NCBI GenBank assembly: GCA_963585895.1
Contig: OY757911.1
Location: 90,394,147-90,458,146, forward strand
DNA from: Sepioteuthis lessoniana
Taxonomy: Eukaryota; Mollusca; Cephalopoda; Myopsida; Loliginidae
DNA: 64,000 nt
Reading direction: 5' to 3'
This document shows, piece by piece, positions 22,229 to 35,603 of the stretch. Both the position numbers and the translations under genes were made by a program. The notes beneath the pieces were generated by a model. The model searched no databases. It was given only the letters and a program-made list of their open reading frames with translations, and was not told the origin of the DNA. Every line of letters starts with the position of its first letter. Within the stretch, counting starts at the first letter, position 1.

Positions 22229-24032
22229 TCATATCAAAAAGAAGTTTCAGTTCATAGACAACTACTTAAATGTTTTTGTTTTTTTTTCTTGTTGATTTGC
22301 AGCGTATTAGTAGGTAGGGGAAAGTTATGGTACTCAGCCTCAAATATTTGGTCTCGGTATCAAAGTGTTAGTGTTTGTCTTAATTTAAACTTAATTGAAA
22401 GAGTAGTGATATCGACAAATACATTTTTAAAATATTATGTCAATTTCTTGAACATTTTTGGAATTCCTAGTGAGTTATTTGAGGATTTGGAATGTATTTG
22501 CTTGCTATAATGAGGTCCTACTGTTTAATTTAAGCATTAAATAAAAAGCAAAATCTGACATTGCTCACAATATCTCTTATTTCTGAAATCATTAGTACTA
22601 AACCTAACACTGATTTTATAAAATTCACAATAAATTGTCTCAATATAATGATGTACTATGAAAATATACTTTATCTTCATTACAGTTTTCTCTAAAACTT
22701 ATTCCTTGTTTTTTTTGACATGGGATACTAATTTCTTCTCTTTGAGACTGAGATGATTGTTCTGAAGATCTTAAAATGCAGAAATGGATTTTAATTACTG
22801 TCTGATATTATCAAAGGCTTATACAATTAAGTATTAAATAGATTATCTCTTACATAATCTTTATACTCTGTTAAAATTCATTATATATTTATAGGCAAAT
22901 GTGATCTGGAGTGTGATAGTCTCCACTATGCTATTCCTGAGTTGTACTCCTACAGCCAAAATAGGTTATGGGATAAGTTTAAGGCAAATATACCTCCTAC
23001 ATGTCTGTTAGAGGCTACAAAAGTCACTCTTGTTGACTTTATAGATTAGTCAATATAAGATATTGAGTTCTATATGACCCACATGGAAGTCAATGTACCA
23101 AAATCTAATGCCAATTGAGCATTTTAGCAAGCATAAATAAATTCTTAGTGTGTATTTACACAAGATTTTGAAAAATTTTTTTTTTTTTTTTGTAAGAAGC
23201 TAGTTTGTAATTTTAATTCTTGTATTTTCTGCCAGGAATTTTTCAAGTGTGCGGTCATACTTGCTAATGTCAAATGGAGAATTACAGCTTCTAACTGGTC
23301 ATTAACAAACTAACACTGACAATTAAGCAAACATTGGGTTAATTATTTTTTTGTATTGTAATAAATTACTTGAAAATAGAACTATTTTAAAATGTTTCTA
23401 TTCCCCAACCACTATAAAAAATTTATTATAGCTGGATAGATTTCCCCCTTTTCGTTTACTTTATTCATAGTACTTAAGTAATTATCTTCTGAGTCTCTCT
23501 CTTCTTCATCAATACTTCATGTTCTACTTGTCATTCACTTTTCTCTCCCCACAAACAATTAGTGTTTGGACACATGATGTAGTTCTCGTCTAGGATCTTA
23601 TATTTCTTTAAAAGAAAAAGAATTTCATTTTTGTCCTCTTCATTTTTTTTAATGTTTTTCATTTTTGAGGATAGAAATGAAGTCCATTATTTATTTTAAA
23701 GAAATGTTAATTTCAGATATTTTAGGAGGACTAGATCAAAATGTGAGCCAAGACATATTGTTTGGGGGAATTGGGGAGAATTTTGCCCTTTCAGAAAATG
23801 CGTAAGAATAACAAAAGCTGGTGGTATTTTTTTAACTCCCTATTTTTATTCTTCATGTACATTATATGCAGTTATTAGACATAAATACAATTTTCTTTGC
23901 TACAACTCTAATCAATATATAGCTTAACACTAAACATACATGTTTGTCTGGACAGTTATCAGTGGAATTCAAAAGAAATTTGAAAATAAGTTTTGCTTCT
24001 CACTTTCTGCTCATACATAACTCTAGCTAGCA
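22229..24032. other. Intron sequence, nothing recognised
   Basis: AT-rich with poly-T runs (for example 23180-23191). No exon in the needed phase with splice sites was found. Confidence 0.45.
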
Positions 24033-24337
24033 TTACCTGTGACAATTCCACTTTTTATAAGTTTTCTTATTATTTTAATACATAAATTTACAAAGAGAAC
24101 ATTATAAAATATTAAAAAATGCACTTTTGAACTAAATATGCTTGTATCATAATTTTTCTGTAAATTACTTTATAGATATCATTATTCATTTCCTTGCAAT
24201 ATATAACCAACAGTATCTGTGGTAATTCCACTTTTTATAAGTTTTCTTATTTTGATACATAAATTTACAAAGAAATATTAAAAATTTCACTCTTTAAACT
24301 ACATGTACTTGTATCAATTTTTTTGTAAATTGTGTGT
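24033..24337. repeat. Imperfect direct duplication, two copies of about 120-140 bp
   Basis: Copy 1 (24033-24171) and copy 2 (24217-24337) both contain 'attccactttttataagttt', 'tacataaatttacaaaga', then a 'cttgtatca.aatttttctgtaaatt'-like end. They differ by small deletions. Confidence 0.85.
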
Positions 24338-24424
24338 ACCTGGCTTCAGGAAATAATTTCTTCTAAATTGAAATGCAACTCTTGGGTTGCTCAAGCCTCA
24401 GGTCTTTATTAGAATCCCAAATTA

Positions 24425-24622
24425 TGAGGGTTGGCTGAAAAGCTCATAGACTGACCAAGATACTCTCATTGAATATGATCAAATGAGCTTTATTTTTTAA
24501 CATAGTGCCTCTTGCAGTCCACACACTTCTTCCATTGGTGTTGCAGTACTTAGATGCCATTGGTCAAAAAGTCTTCAACAGCAAATGTGACATCATTAAA
24601 TAAACTTTTCAGCCCACTCTCA
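24425..24622 (-). mobile_element. mariner-derived MITE with TA flanks
   Basis: The ends TATGAGGGTTGGCTGAAAAG and CTTTTCAGCCCACTCTCATA are imperfect inverted repeats, each edged by TA. The interior, on the minus strand, resembles the C-terminal end of a mariner transposase (a VEDFL, LQHQWKKCVDCK and HYVKK series). It is an internally deleted mariner of about 200 bp. Confidence 0.8.
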
Positions 24623-25686
24623 TAGATTGTGGGATTTTTACTAGACAGATGAGAATGCAGATCCATTTTTGGAATTTTCCTTTAAATTTTGTATCTGGCC
24701 ATACTTATGGCAAAAGATTTACTTAAGTTTCTGTTTCTTTTCTAATAATTACCTATTGCAGGAACTCTGCCTCTATTTGAAAAAAAAATTGATTTTTACT
24801 ATTGCTCACAACTCAAAACATTATATTTTTTTACCCACTGAAAGTGAAGTGCATTTTAAGCATGTTCTGTGATTATATGACTAAATATTGATTGAAATGA
24901 AGTTGTAGCCAAAAAATTGTACATATGTAAATATATAATAATGCCATTTTATTAATAGAGAATTCCTTTTTCAAGTAAGTACCACAGTGTAGTTTGAATG
25001 TTGATAGGAAGTTGTTTTTTTTCATCACTTGTAGAACAAATATTTAGAAATGAAATTTAAGAAAAAAAATGACTGCTTGGAACTAATGTTAGAATCTCTC
25101 TTAAAAATTTTATATTAGTATTTTTTTAAAGAGCTTGTTCATTTAAACTGTATATCTATCACTTATTAATGGTGACTTGATGATTATATTCTCCAGCCAT
25201 TTTATGGTAATATTAGAAGAGTATTATTTTAAAGAAATATGTCATCAAAATATATTAATGATGCTGTGAATATTTAAGAAAGATCTTATTGAATAATCTA
25301 ATTTCTTTTTAAAACTTGCTTTTCTGAGATAATTCAGCTTTCTAAATCACCTTTTAATTTGTTAGTCATAAATTTTGTTAAGTTTACTTATTATACAATA
25401 GATATTTAAATTTTTTTGTATTCAATTCTTATTGGCATTCATTAAGATCATGGCTTTTGAAATGAAGCTTTTTAAGAATTAACCAACTCTTGAGTTTAAA
25501 AAAAAATGAAAAGGCTTTAAACTTTAAGGTATGGTTTTAATTTTTTTCTTTTTAATAAGGGCTAAGATAGTATCGCTCTTTTTTTTTCTTTCATTCATGT
25601 TTCTATTTTATTAGTAATTTTGCTTTCTGTTTGTACATTAAAGATTTTATTCAGTTTTAGTGCTAAAAAAATTCCATGATTTTAAT

Positions 25687-25690
<4 letters not shown>

Positions 25691-25739
<49 letters not shown>
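25691..25739. repeat. (TA)n microsatellite
   Basis: About 24 TA units. Confidence 0.97.
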
Positions 25740-25744
<5 letters not shown>

Positions 25745-28250
25745 TTTAAAGTTTTTACAATTAACTCAAGGATGCTGATTTTGCATGCTTATATCAAAAT
25801 CTGTTTTTATTAGATGAAAATAATTTTTTTTATTCACAGGAATTAAAAAGGAAAAATATTTTGGCTAGTTATTCTAAGAATTGTTAAAACTATTAAACTC
25901 ATTCTTTGTGTTACTTTTATTGGTACCAAATCATTTCAATTGATCATTCTACAGCTCTTTACTTAGGAATGAGCCAAGCCAATTATTAAATTAGCTACCA
26001 TTTCCTATCTATTTGCCTCCATTCAGTGAAAAAGTTAGTTTTATATTTTTTTTTGCAAACTGTACACTTGAAGAATGCTGTAGAATAGTTTTGCCAAAAT
26101 ATTTAACAACAAAAGCAACACCATGTATTAGTTCAATAGTCTTTAACAACTTTTGATGTAATGGTTTCTGTTTTTTGTTTTTTAAATTATAGACAGTAAC
26201 TTTGATTTTCTTTTTCTTTCTTTTTTCTTTTTTATAATTAGTCATTTTTCACAAGAAAATAGTAGTTTATTAGATACATTCTTTTATATAATATTTTAAG
26301 TTCTTAAATACATAAAACTTAAAACATTTGATTATTTATTCAACTAAATTATGCTAGTTAAAAAAATTATCACCTTCAATTTATAAAAAATTCAATTTAC
26401 TCTCTTAGTTTTGATTGATATAATAGTCAAAACTGATGAAGAGCTTACTGCATTTCAAAATCTGCAAAAAGCACTAATGGAATAAGATTTTGTGTTTTCA
26501 TAATGGAGCTGATTTGTTAAGACTTTATGAAATAGATCTTATAAGAATCAAAATTAAGCAAAGATTTTTCTTTCTTTCTTCAATTGAATTCTTGTGAAGC
26601 TGATTTTCCTTTATACATTGAATCCTAATAAGCAAATTTATCTTTAAAGCACATTCTGTTGGTATGTGACAAATTTGATGGTGGTGGTGGGAGAATTGCA
26701 TTCTTTCAGCCAGTCCAATAATATAAACCAGCTGTTATTTTAGATTATGTATTTGACATATTTATGAGAAGACAAGCACCAATTCAATTAAAAAAGTCGC
26801 TATTTTCTAACATTGTACAACTTTTGTTGTAGATTTTCAACACAATCAGTGGCTCTGAAGAAAAATTATTATTTTTCAGAAATTCTTTCCTTAAATCAGC
26901 CCAGGATGATTTTATACAGTAGTTATATAGGTGTATTGAAATAAATCCCCCACACCTTTGGACTTAATGGAAATACTGTTTTTCCTTTATTTATATACTT
27001 GTGAAATATTGGCTATTTTACTTTTTAGGTTGAAATTGAGTTGATGATTTGAAAAAAAAAAAAATAGTGCAAATTGGTATTATAATTTTGGTCTGCCTGC
27101 TGCTGCTGTGTGTGCATATGCATCAGCATTTAAAGTCTTCTATAACAAATCATGCCCTGGTCTGGTCTGTTCCAGGATGTGGAGCCTGAATGACTATAGT
27201 AGCCTCCAACCTCCCGCTGAAGATGGACTAAAGTTTGTGGGAAATATTGCATCAAATTTTGACAGACTTGATTTTTACCCTTACCTTCAATTATGCTCTT
27301 TGTTCCTTCATTTTCATTTTTTTTCCTTATTCTAGTTTTAATATTTTTGTAGGCTCTTTTTCTTTTGTTACATATATATTTCTTTTTAACTTGCTGTTAG
27401 ATCTCCTTTGCATGGGCTGGCACAAGTGAATGCTGGTGGCCTTCATTGAAAGTTTGTACCAAAAGTTGGTTGTAGCTGGAATTTAGTTCTTGTGGTAGAA
27501 ATGGTAGCTGAAAGACTTTATCCATCTGGTTACTGCTACTTTACTAATAAAGTAAAGACCAAGAAAATGCATAAATTAAAAAAATTTTTTTTTTATAAAT
27601 ATTTCTCCCTCCTCCATGATGTTTGAAGTTATTATTCATCCTTCAGGTTTTGAGTTTGAATTGGTAAACTTTTTCAATATGTGAAACTTTTTTGACTTTA
27701 AAAACATTATAAAAGAATTTGAAGCAAGAGTGAACTTGTCTGCCTCCATTTTTAGCTGTACATGTAAAATAATATTTTTAATGCTTTCCTATAAGTTTTA
27801 GGGGTTACTAATGTTCTTTATGAAACCCCTGACTGCAGTTCAAGATGATTGGAGGATATAACTGTGCAAACTCTTAACATGGGATGAATGTAACAGTTTA
27901 AATAAATAAGCTTCAAAGTCAACTATTTGTTGCTCTTTCTTAGCAATTAAAGATGGCTTTAATCCCCCTTCCTTATTTTTCTAACTTATTAAAATATTTA
28001 AATGGCTTTTTTATTTGCTAAAGATTTATTGCTTCTTTCTTTTAATAAAACACAAACACTAACTAATCTTATTTTGATTTGCATTCTGAAACCTTTTATT
28101 GTTTTGTAAACATTTATAGCTTTATAATATACTGTGATGATTTTTTAATTTTTTTTTATTAGAAATAATGTGTTATAAAATTTTGATTAACTAGTATTTC
28201 TTATATGCTTATTTTTTCTTTTTTTACAACCTATTTTAAAAAATATTTTT

Positions 28251-28253
<3 letters not shown>

Positions 28254-28303
<50 letters not shown>
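28254..28303. repeat. (TA)n microsatellite
   Basis: About 25 TA units. Confidence 0.97.
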
Positions 28304-28308
<5 letters not shown>

Positions 28309-31300
28309 GTTTCCTACTTATATTGAATTAGATTGATTGTTATGATGTGGACTATTAATACCAGATGTTACCCATTATTATTTTGAATTGTTCAGTGCTG
28401 CCATTAGACATACATTTGCTACCTTCCCCCATTTGTTTGACTTGATTCATCATTGCAATATTGTGCCATGAAAGCAATTTAGCCAAACAGTTCTTGTTTG
28501 CCCTCTACTAACAAAGGCTGTATATATGCATTTGACATATTGGCTGTGAATGGATCGCAAGTATTTTATACAGGCAGGAAGTATAAGTTTCAATAAAGTA
28601 TTTATAGAACTGGAAATTTTATCTTTCAGGGTCTTTGAGATTCAGTATTCTATGATAATATACATTATTATTATTATTTAAAATTAAACAGCTGTGAGAC
28701 TAGGGTGGCCCATAATCCTTCTCTTCCTCTGCGTAAATGGTAACTGTTTTTTTTTCTTTAGCTATTTTCATTTTGATGAAGTAATTTTCCACTCTTTGTT
28801 GAATGTGCTCAGAAATTGTTGAATGAGGGTTTATGAAGGAGGATGTTACCCAGATTCCCCACCCTAAACCAAATGAGACTTTAAAGAATTAACTGCGGAC
28901 CGCTCTAAGAAAGACACAGAGAGAAAGAGCGAGCAACAGATATTCTATTGCAACTGACTCGGTCTGTATGCTGCTGCTGTTGTGTATGTGTGTGTGTAGT
29001 CTGAAAAGACTCTCTACCTACTGTTTCTCTATATCTATCCATCTATCTAGCTGTCTACCTATTTACCTATATCTCTATGGCTGTATGTATGTAAGGATGC
29101 TTGTATGCATGTCCTGTAGTCTACTGCATGCCCCCGACCCTCGTTTATTTCCTTTGTTTTTAATTTATCTTTAAAGAATTTAATCTTTGAGGGACAAATA
29201 TCTCGAAGCTGTAAAATGTTAGTAGTCAAATTCTGGTTTTATTTAGTTGTCTTTTTTCTTTTATTATAGTTTTTATTAATTTTATTTTATTGCTAAGATT
29301 TGTTTTTACATGACACAATTCAGCAAACTTGAATATTTTTCTCTCAAATATCTAAACTTGATTATTGCATTTTATCATGCATGCACGCCTTTCTGATACA
29401 AGCTGATTTATTTTCATACCTTTTCTCTACAAATATTTGGATAAAATCTAAGTATTAAGTGAAATTTATCACATCAAGTGCACTGAATTTTATATTCTTA
29501 TCCCTGAAAATGTGAATGTGTCATGTAAAACAATTCTGCTTTTTTTTTTTTTTTTCAATTTTTTTATTAATTTACTTGATTACCACAAATTAAAGAAAAG
29601 AAATAATTATAAATACCATCAATTAAAATGCATCTGATCATTTTACTGAGAAAATATTTTATTTTGTTAGATTAATTATTTTCCTTTTTTTTATTATATA
29701 CACACACACTCACACAAATTAAAGGCTAAAAGCATTTTTGATCCAGAAAATATTTATAATATACTCAGTGTGTGAAAATGTAGAGCAATATCACAATGTA
29801 TTTCAAGTATTAAATAATATGATGGAACAAGATAAAAACTCATGACTCAAAGCTTTACATTGTCAATCTTCAACTGAGATATGTGTTGAATATTAGCTCA
29901 TCTTAGGATTGGCAAGATGGAACTTGGGAGTTTTTTTTATCTGGTTTTATTATCTTGTACTAATATACATATTTTTTTTTCATTGCAAAGTATTTTTGAT
30001 TTGAAATATAACTACAGATAGATGTTAGAAATTTAAAAACATTTTCTTTCTCTTAAAGAATTAAGTTTCTTGTGTTTCTGCTTTACATTTTTGTGATGGT
30101 ATTAATAATTGTTGATTCTTTTCTTTAAAAATCAATTTACATTCTACACCTGTTAATCTATCATACAGCTCAAGAAAATATTGTCTCTCTGAAGATGTTT
30201 CCTGATGTCTGAGCACAATCTCCTATCCTTCAACTTTATCTCAGACTTGCTTTGCATACAATTAAATGATAAACTGATTATTTCCTTATACTTTATATGT
30301 ATACCAGGTTGACGAAAACTTTAACTTTTTCACCATTCCAGTCTAATCTGTACTTATAAGTTTCTAAATGCATGTATTGTTGGCATGTCAGTCTCTCATT
30401 TCCTTATATATATATATATATATAATTATTTTTTTTTTTATTTATTTATTTTCTTTTAGTAGCAGCTTTTAGGAAAATTTAGTTTTTTCAGTCTTTTGAC
30501 TTAACTTTTCTTTTACTTTATTGCAATTCTATTTACTCATTGATCCAAAGGTCTTTTAGAAGGAAGACATATCAGAATATTAAATCTCTTTCAGCATGAA
30601 TTGATTTCTTGTACTTTTATTTCTAATATTTTTTAATGTTAATGTTTGTTTTATTTGATTATAAAATCACAATTTTCCAGTGGAATTAGGGTGCAGAGGT
30701 AATCATTTCTGATCCATAATCTTGGCTGAAAGAATTTTAAAATGCATTGACCTAAATATTGTCCAAAGGAAACACTTTGAAATAGCCATTCAATCTTTTG
30801 AGACTTGTTCCAGCAGTGCTTGAACTGATCTGGTGGAGTAAGGCCTAGAACACTTGATATTTATTTGTAATAAGTATAAAAAGAAATCTGTCCGCTAACC
30901 AGTTAGAGATAGTGATGATGCTTGGATCTGTTACTGATCCCCCAGAAAAGGTATTACTAAAGGTAGCATCCCTTTGGTAATAGATACATTTCATAACTCT
31001 AGCTCCTGCCCTCTGTCAATTGATTGACTAGTTACATTTTCTTTTAGTATTGAACTTATGTTGGAACTCTTCAATCTTATATTTTATTGCAGTGATTACA
31101 TGTGTGGGTTTTTTTGTTTTGTTTTGTTTTCTATTTCTTTAAGTACTTTTGTCATGTGGATACTATTAAGTTTTCTCAAAAAAGATGTTTTGCATATATA
31201 TATATATATATATATTGTAAGCAGGAATTTAGAAAATATTGCTTTATCAGCATTAGGTGTGTTCTTTGCCCAATCTTTTTGAATTTCAGGCTTAAAATGT

Positions 31301-32629
31301 AATGATGGACATTCACATTCACCTGACTCAAAGGATCCATTTGGGAGAGCCCAACTGAGTGAAGTCATTATTCTTATTGGGAGAGTGCGACCAGGTGAAG
31401 GCTCTATTTCTGTTGGCAATCACTTGGATCCTTTTCACTAGTTAGAGAACAAAACCTCATCTTTATCTCAAATGTAAAATTTGATATGTCTTCGTGATTG
31501 TTTTATATGCAATCATTGATGGCTTAACATTTTGCTTTTAATTTGAGCCATTGATTGTTATAAGGACAATTTTGTTTATACTCCGAGGAAATATGGTCAA
31601 TTTTTATTTCAAGATACTTTTGATAACTTCAAAGAATATTTTTAGTTTTTAATTTTTTTTAAAATTTGAAATACTCAGAATAATCTACTACTTTGGATTT
31701 GAAAATCATGACTTTTTGTTTAAACAAAACAAACTTATACATTCGGAGTCTTTAAACATTTTAGTTCATAATCTTATTTTTCTAAAGAAATTTTATGAAC
31801 TTTTATTTACATAGCAATTATTTTTGTGTACATTTGCATTTACCTATGTTGATTTTTTTTTTTAAATTTACAATTATTGGTGAAAAAGTTGAGCTGCCGC
31901 TTACCTGATAATTCCTCCTATCTTTTACTCATGATGCACTGTGCACTTTGAATCTAAACTTTAGATCTTATTCTTAGTCGCCTTTTTGTCTTGCTGCATT
32001 TTGCTTCTCCCTCTATTGCAGTCAAGTGTTGTTCTGTTCTACCCCACCTCCTTGTCATGTAACTTTGTGTAATTTCTTTCTCTATTAATTTCTTCAGTCT
32101 GTTTTTTGCCTTAGTAATCATTCTCTTCCTCCTTTCCATAGAAAGCTTGCCTTCTCTACAATGTTGCCATATTTTTATTTTTTGTTTTGTTACTGACAGT
32201 TGTTTTGTGTTTTTTTTTTTTTTTTTTTTGTTGTTGTTTTGTTTTGTTTTAATATTTTAATGTGCACTTTTAAAAAAATTGATTTTTGACTTTAAAAGAA
32301 TTTTTAACTCTTTCATCACTGGATATAATTTTTTTCTTAATTTTTCTGGTACATATTAATTTCCATTCTAACAATTAGGATTAATCAGTTGTTCTAATTG
32401 AGCCATAAAATATTTCAAATTTATTTTATTCAAAGAAGAATTTTTTTTTTCATTTTGAGATTGCAAGTTGTTAGATTTTTAAAATCCTTATATGAACTTT
32501 ATTACTGTTATTTTTATTTTAATTTTAAGTGTTTTTTTTCCATAACATATTAGGTATGATTTTGTGGTAAGCTCCTAATAAAGAAAAAAAAAGTAACATT
32601 ATATAAATATTAACATTTTAAGAAATTAG

Positions 32630-32825
32630 GTATACAGTATATATTTGTGTAATAAATGACCTTTTAAAACAAATTTTTCTCCTCAAAAACAAGGGGTCAT
32701 TCATTACATAAGATATATTTTTGAACTTTAAGTTAATTGTAGTTCATTGCATGCAGTACATAAGAACACCTTTTGTGGCTAAAAATTAGGGTTTGTTCAT
32801 TACATGAAATCATTCATTACTCTAG
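32630..32825. repeat. Imperfect inverted-repeat element
   Basis: 'gtgtaataaatgacctttt' near 32647 pairs with 'aaggggtcattcattaca' ending near 32708, and the outer ends ('tatacagtatata', 'ctagtatata') are similar inverted. It may be an old MITE; the boundaries are uncertain. Confidence 0.5.
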
Positions 32826-33814
32826 TATATAAAGTAATTAAATGTAAGCATAAACATATTTGAATTTAAAAAAGAAATTTCTTTTAAATAATAGTTGACT
32901 AGTTTTAGAAATTTACTTTTATGGCTCATTTTGAACTTGAGAAACTGAATAAGAATTGTTTTTTCACATAGATTTCCTTCAGTAATTCTTAAATTATATG
33001 GAAGAATCTTAACATTTTTCTGGTTATGTCAAAATCTGCTGATTACAATTATAATTCTCTAACGTTCAATTTGTAAGTTTCATTTACTTTTGTTTTAATT
33101 ACACTTGGCTTTGTTTGCTGATTTTTCTTTTCTTCTTTATACTGCAAAAATATTGGCTATTCAATTAGTTTTCAAATTTTTTTTTTTTATTTAAAAATAT
33201 TTAGTTTTGATGGACTGATTAGTTTAATTTTCTTAAGCTCCATCTTGAAAGTGGGTTGTCACTTAGACTTTGCTAAATCTTATACTCTATCTGCATAATT
33301 TTATTCTATTTTTATATTTTGACATCTTTGTAAAAATAAGCAACAGATTGTTATCTTAATGGAGTTGCTGCTTTGGTTTTCATTTTCTATATTAAATTTC
33401 CTTTTTCTTCTCATTAATTTGAATTTTTGTTAAAGCTATTTTTAATTGAAAATTTAAGTAGGAAAATGTTCTTTGTACTGACTGATTTTGTTCAACACTT
33501 AGGTTCATTAGTTTGTTGCATAATTTGAATCAAATGACTACATACAAACACTTATAATCATTTCTCTATATAAAATATGATGCCTAATTTGATCATATGA
33601 TCACTTTGTGCAGCATATTATTATTTACTAAGATTAGTTTTTTCATAAAGCTACAAGTAAAGTACACTCAGTGAGGATTGAACTCTCTATCCAGTAGTGA
33701 TGACCTATACAAGACCAGCTCACTAACCATGATCCTATAATGAGTCAACCAAAAGTGTAACATTAACTGAATGTTTATGATGACGGTTCATGCAGTATGG
33801 ATTTAAAATTTATT

Positions 33815-34540
33815 CTTGTTGACTAGGTTTTCACAAAGTGGTCCATATAGGGACCCCTGGAGATGAATACAAGCGTAGGGGTCCACTTTATGACTGTAAA
33901 TAAAAAAAATTGTTGGATCATGTTGACCAGTTGCCAAATATCGTACCTCTAGTGGAATGCCTGATTAGGTGTGATGGCCACTAGTGGTGTATTGTTTACA
34001 TATGACCTGCTCAAAACATACAGTTCATTTAAATGAACAAATAATCTGGCTTTGACATTATTAAACCTTTTTAGTGTTGCAAAGCTGCAACGTAATATTT
34101 GTGATCTCCTCAGTGATCACCAAACCCGTCTTTCTCATTAAAAAAATAATTCAAGAATTAAAGGTCTATTTTCATTTATAAGTTACTAATTCTTTTTCTC
34201 ATGTAAATTATATTAAGTAAAGTTGGCGACTGTAGTCGAGGGCAACCAGAAGGCTCCCTTTTGATTAGCTACTACACCAACGCGTAGGGGAGGGCGCTAC
34301 TCCTTTCTCTGGATTGCTCCACTTTACCCTTAATATGTACCTTATATTGCTGAGTGTTAAGCAAGGAGGTATCAAGTACCATTTTTAAAGTCTTTGGTAT
34401 GATGTGACCTGGGATTGTACACAGGTCTCCCGGACCACTGGCCAACACTCTACCCACTAGGCCAATGAGCTGGTAAACTAAGAATTGAAGTTAAATTTAG
34501 TTACTGGGGATGAATTAAATAAAAAGTTTGGGAAGCTCTG
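33815..34540 (+). mobile_element. hAT-like non-autonomous element, copy 2, split by a SINE
   Basis: It starts near TAGGTTTTCACAAAG and ends near GAAGCTCTG, giving rough hAT-like inverted termini. The flanks ttgttgac and ttatagac match at 6 of 8 positions, as expected for an old 8-bp target duplication. It shares blocks with 3328-4105. A SINE C copy (34214-34467) sits inside it. Confidence 0.65.
34214..34467 (-). repeat. SINE family C copy (C3), nested
   Basis: Reverse copy: 'taagtaaagttggcgactg' tail first, the body 'ctccactttacccttaata', and the head complement with 'gggattgtacacaggtctcc'. It interrupts the hAT-like element, so it is the younger of the two. Confidence 0.9.
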
Positions 34541-35561
34541 TTATAGACGATTTCTATTGTATGTACCACCACTTATGGAACAATAAGGTGGTATAATTGC
34601 TTAAGCATTGAACATCACTAATATTAATTCAAAATCTTATGCTACTAGCTGAAGTACCCCTTTACATTGGGTAAGAGGTTAAGACTGATTGCAGCTGTTT
34701 ATGATAATAAGATCATTTCTTAGTACTTGTAGTGAGCTGGTAAGTGTTGTGTCTATCGGTCAAGTTATATGGAGCTGCTGGAGATATCTTTGAACCTAAA
34801 AAATCCTTGAGTTTATATCTCAAGGTGTCAATATTGTTCTTTGAAAAAATTTAGTTTTGTACAGAAATATTTAATAACAGATTTATTGATTTAAACATTT
34901 TTATTTTTTGTCTGAATTGTTAGTCTTAAGTGAGCAATAATGCTATCTAACTGTACATCTCCAATTTGAAGAACTACCTAGGGACATAATTAGTAATGTT
35001 TAAATAAATTTGAATAATTGTTTTTAATACAACATAATTTGTTCATTTTTTCTTATGAATTTTGGAAATTTAAATTTTGTATCATTAGTTATCTTGCAGC
35101 AACATGGATTTTCATTGATTATTGTTGGAAATCCCTTTCAGTAAGAACCCCTTCCTTTCCCCCTTGAAGAAAACAAGAAATTTACATTAAAATCTTCTGG
35201 GTCCGATAATTATACATACCAAATTTGGTAGCCCTTCATCAAACTGTTTGGCTGTCTATAAAGGACAAACAACCTTTTTTTGGTTGTTAATATAGATTAG
35301 TGGGGGGTTTTGTTCTAAATTCTACATAACTTCATAATTTTGAAAATTTGATATTTTATTGTATAATTTCAATAAACTAATTTTGATTTCTCAATTGGTG
35401 CCCACTATTTTTGCCAAGAGCAAACTTCCAAGTTAATTTTTAATTATTAAAAAAAAAATGAATAAATATCAAAACACCATCCCTTTATAGTGTTTTAGGA
35501 AATGAAAAAAGTGTTTTTGATTTACTAAAACTATTTTGTTTATTTTTGAAACTTGAAACAG
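34541..35561. other. CLINT1: Intron before the candidate microexon
   Basis: AT-rich; no repeat family is recognised. Confidence 0.45.
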
Positions 35562-35603
35562 GGATCAGAGGAATTCTCAGTGGAACAAGAGGGACCCAGA
35601 TTG
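35562..35603 (+). CDS. CLINT1: Candidate CLINT1 microexon (42 nt, cassette)
   Basis: A 42-nt block sits between an AG (35560-35561) and a gtatgt donor (35604). Its length is a multiple of three and it accepts the AG left by exon B and hands TG to exon C, so it can be included or skipped without a frame change. Included, it adds the 14 residues RDQRNSQWNKRDPD and turns the junction Ser into Cys. The composition (Arg, Asp, Asn, Gln, Trp) fits the charged linker, and human epsinR has a charged FRRKDREDS-like stretch at the same place. The acceptor's pyrimidine tract is weak. This is inference from splice signals, phase and composition; the block could still be a chance open stretch. Confidence 0.55.

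Larger units (their letters stand above)
24623..32629. other. Intron after exon B, about 8 kb with simple repeats
   Basis: No exon, SINE or named element was recognised. It holds (TA)n arrays at 25691-25739, 28254-28303, 30406-30424 and 31195-31214 and many T/A runs. Two GC-richer islands are unexplained: about 28800-29170 (with TG- and TCTA-like repeats) and 31290-31440. Confidence 0.5.

Noticed and set aside
22289-22510. Open stretch after a poly-T and AG at 22302, considered as a CLINT1 exon
   Set aside because: It does not match the required phase with a donor at the right place and resembles no part of epsinR.
27108-27429. Open stretch with a GC-richer start, considered as an exon
   Set aside because: No donor in phase, and the second half is Phe/Leu low complexity.
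31096-31419. Minus-strand open stretch of 107 codons
   Set aside because: It crosses a (TA)n array read as Tyr-Ile repeats and has no recognisable domain.
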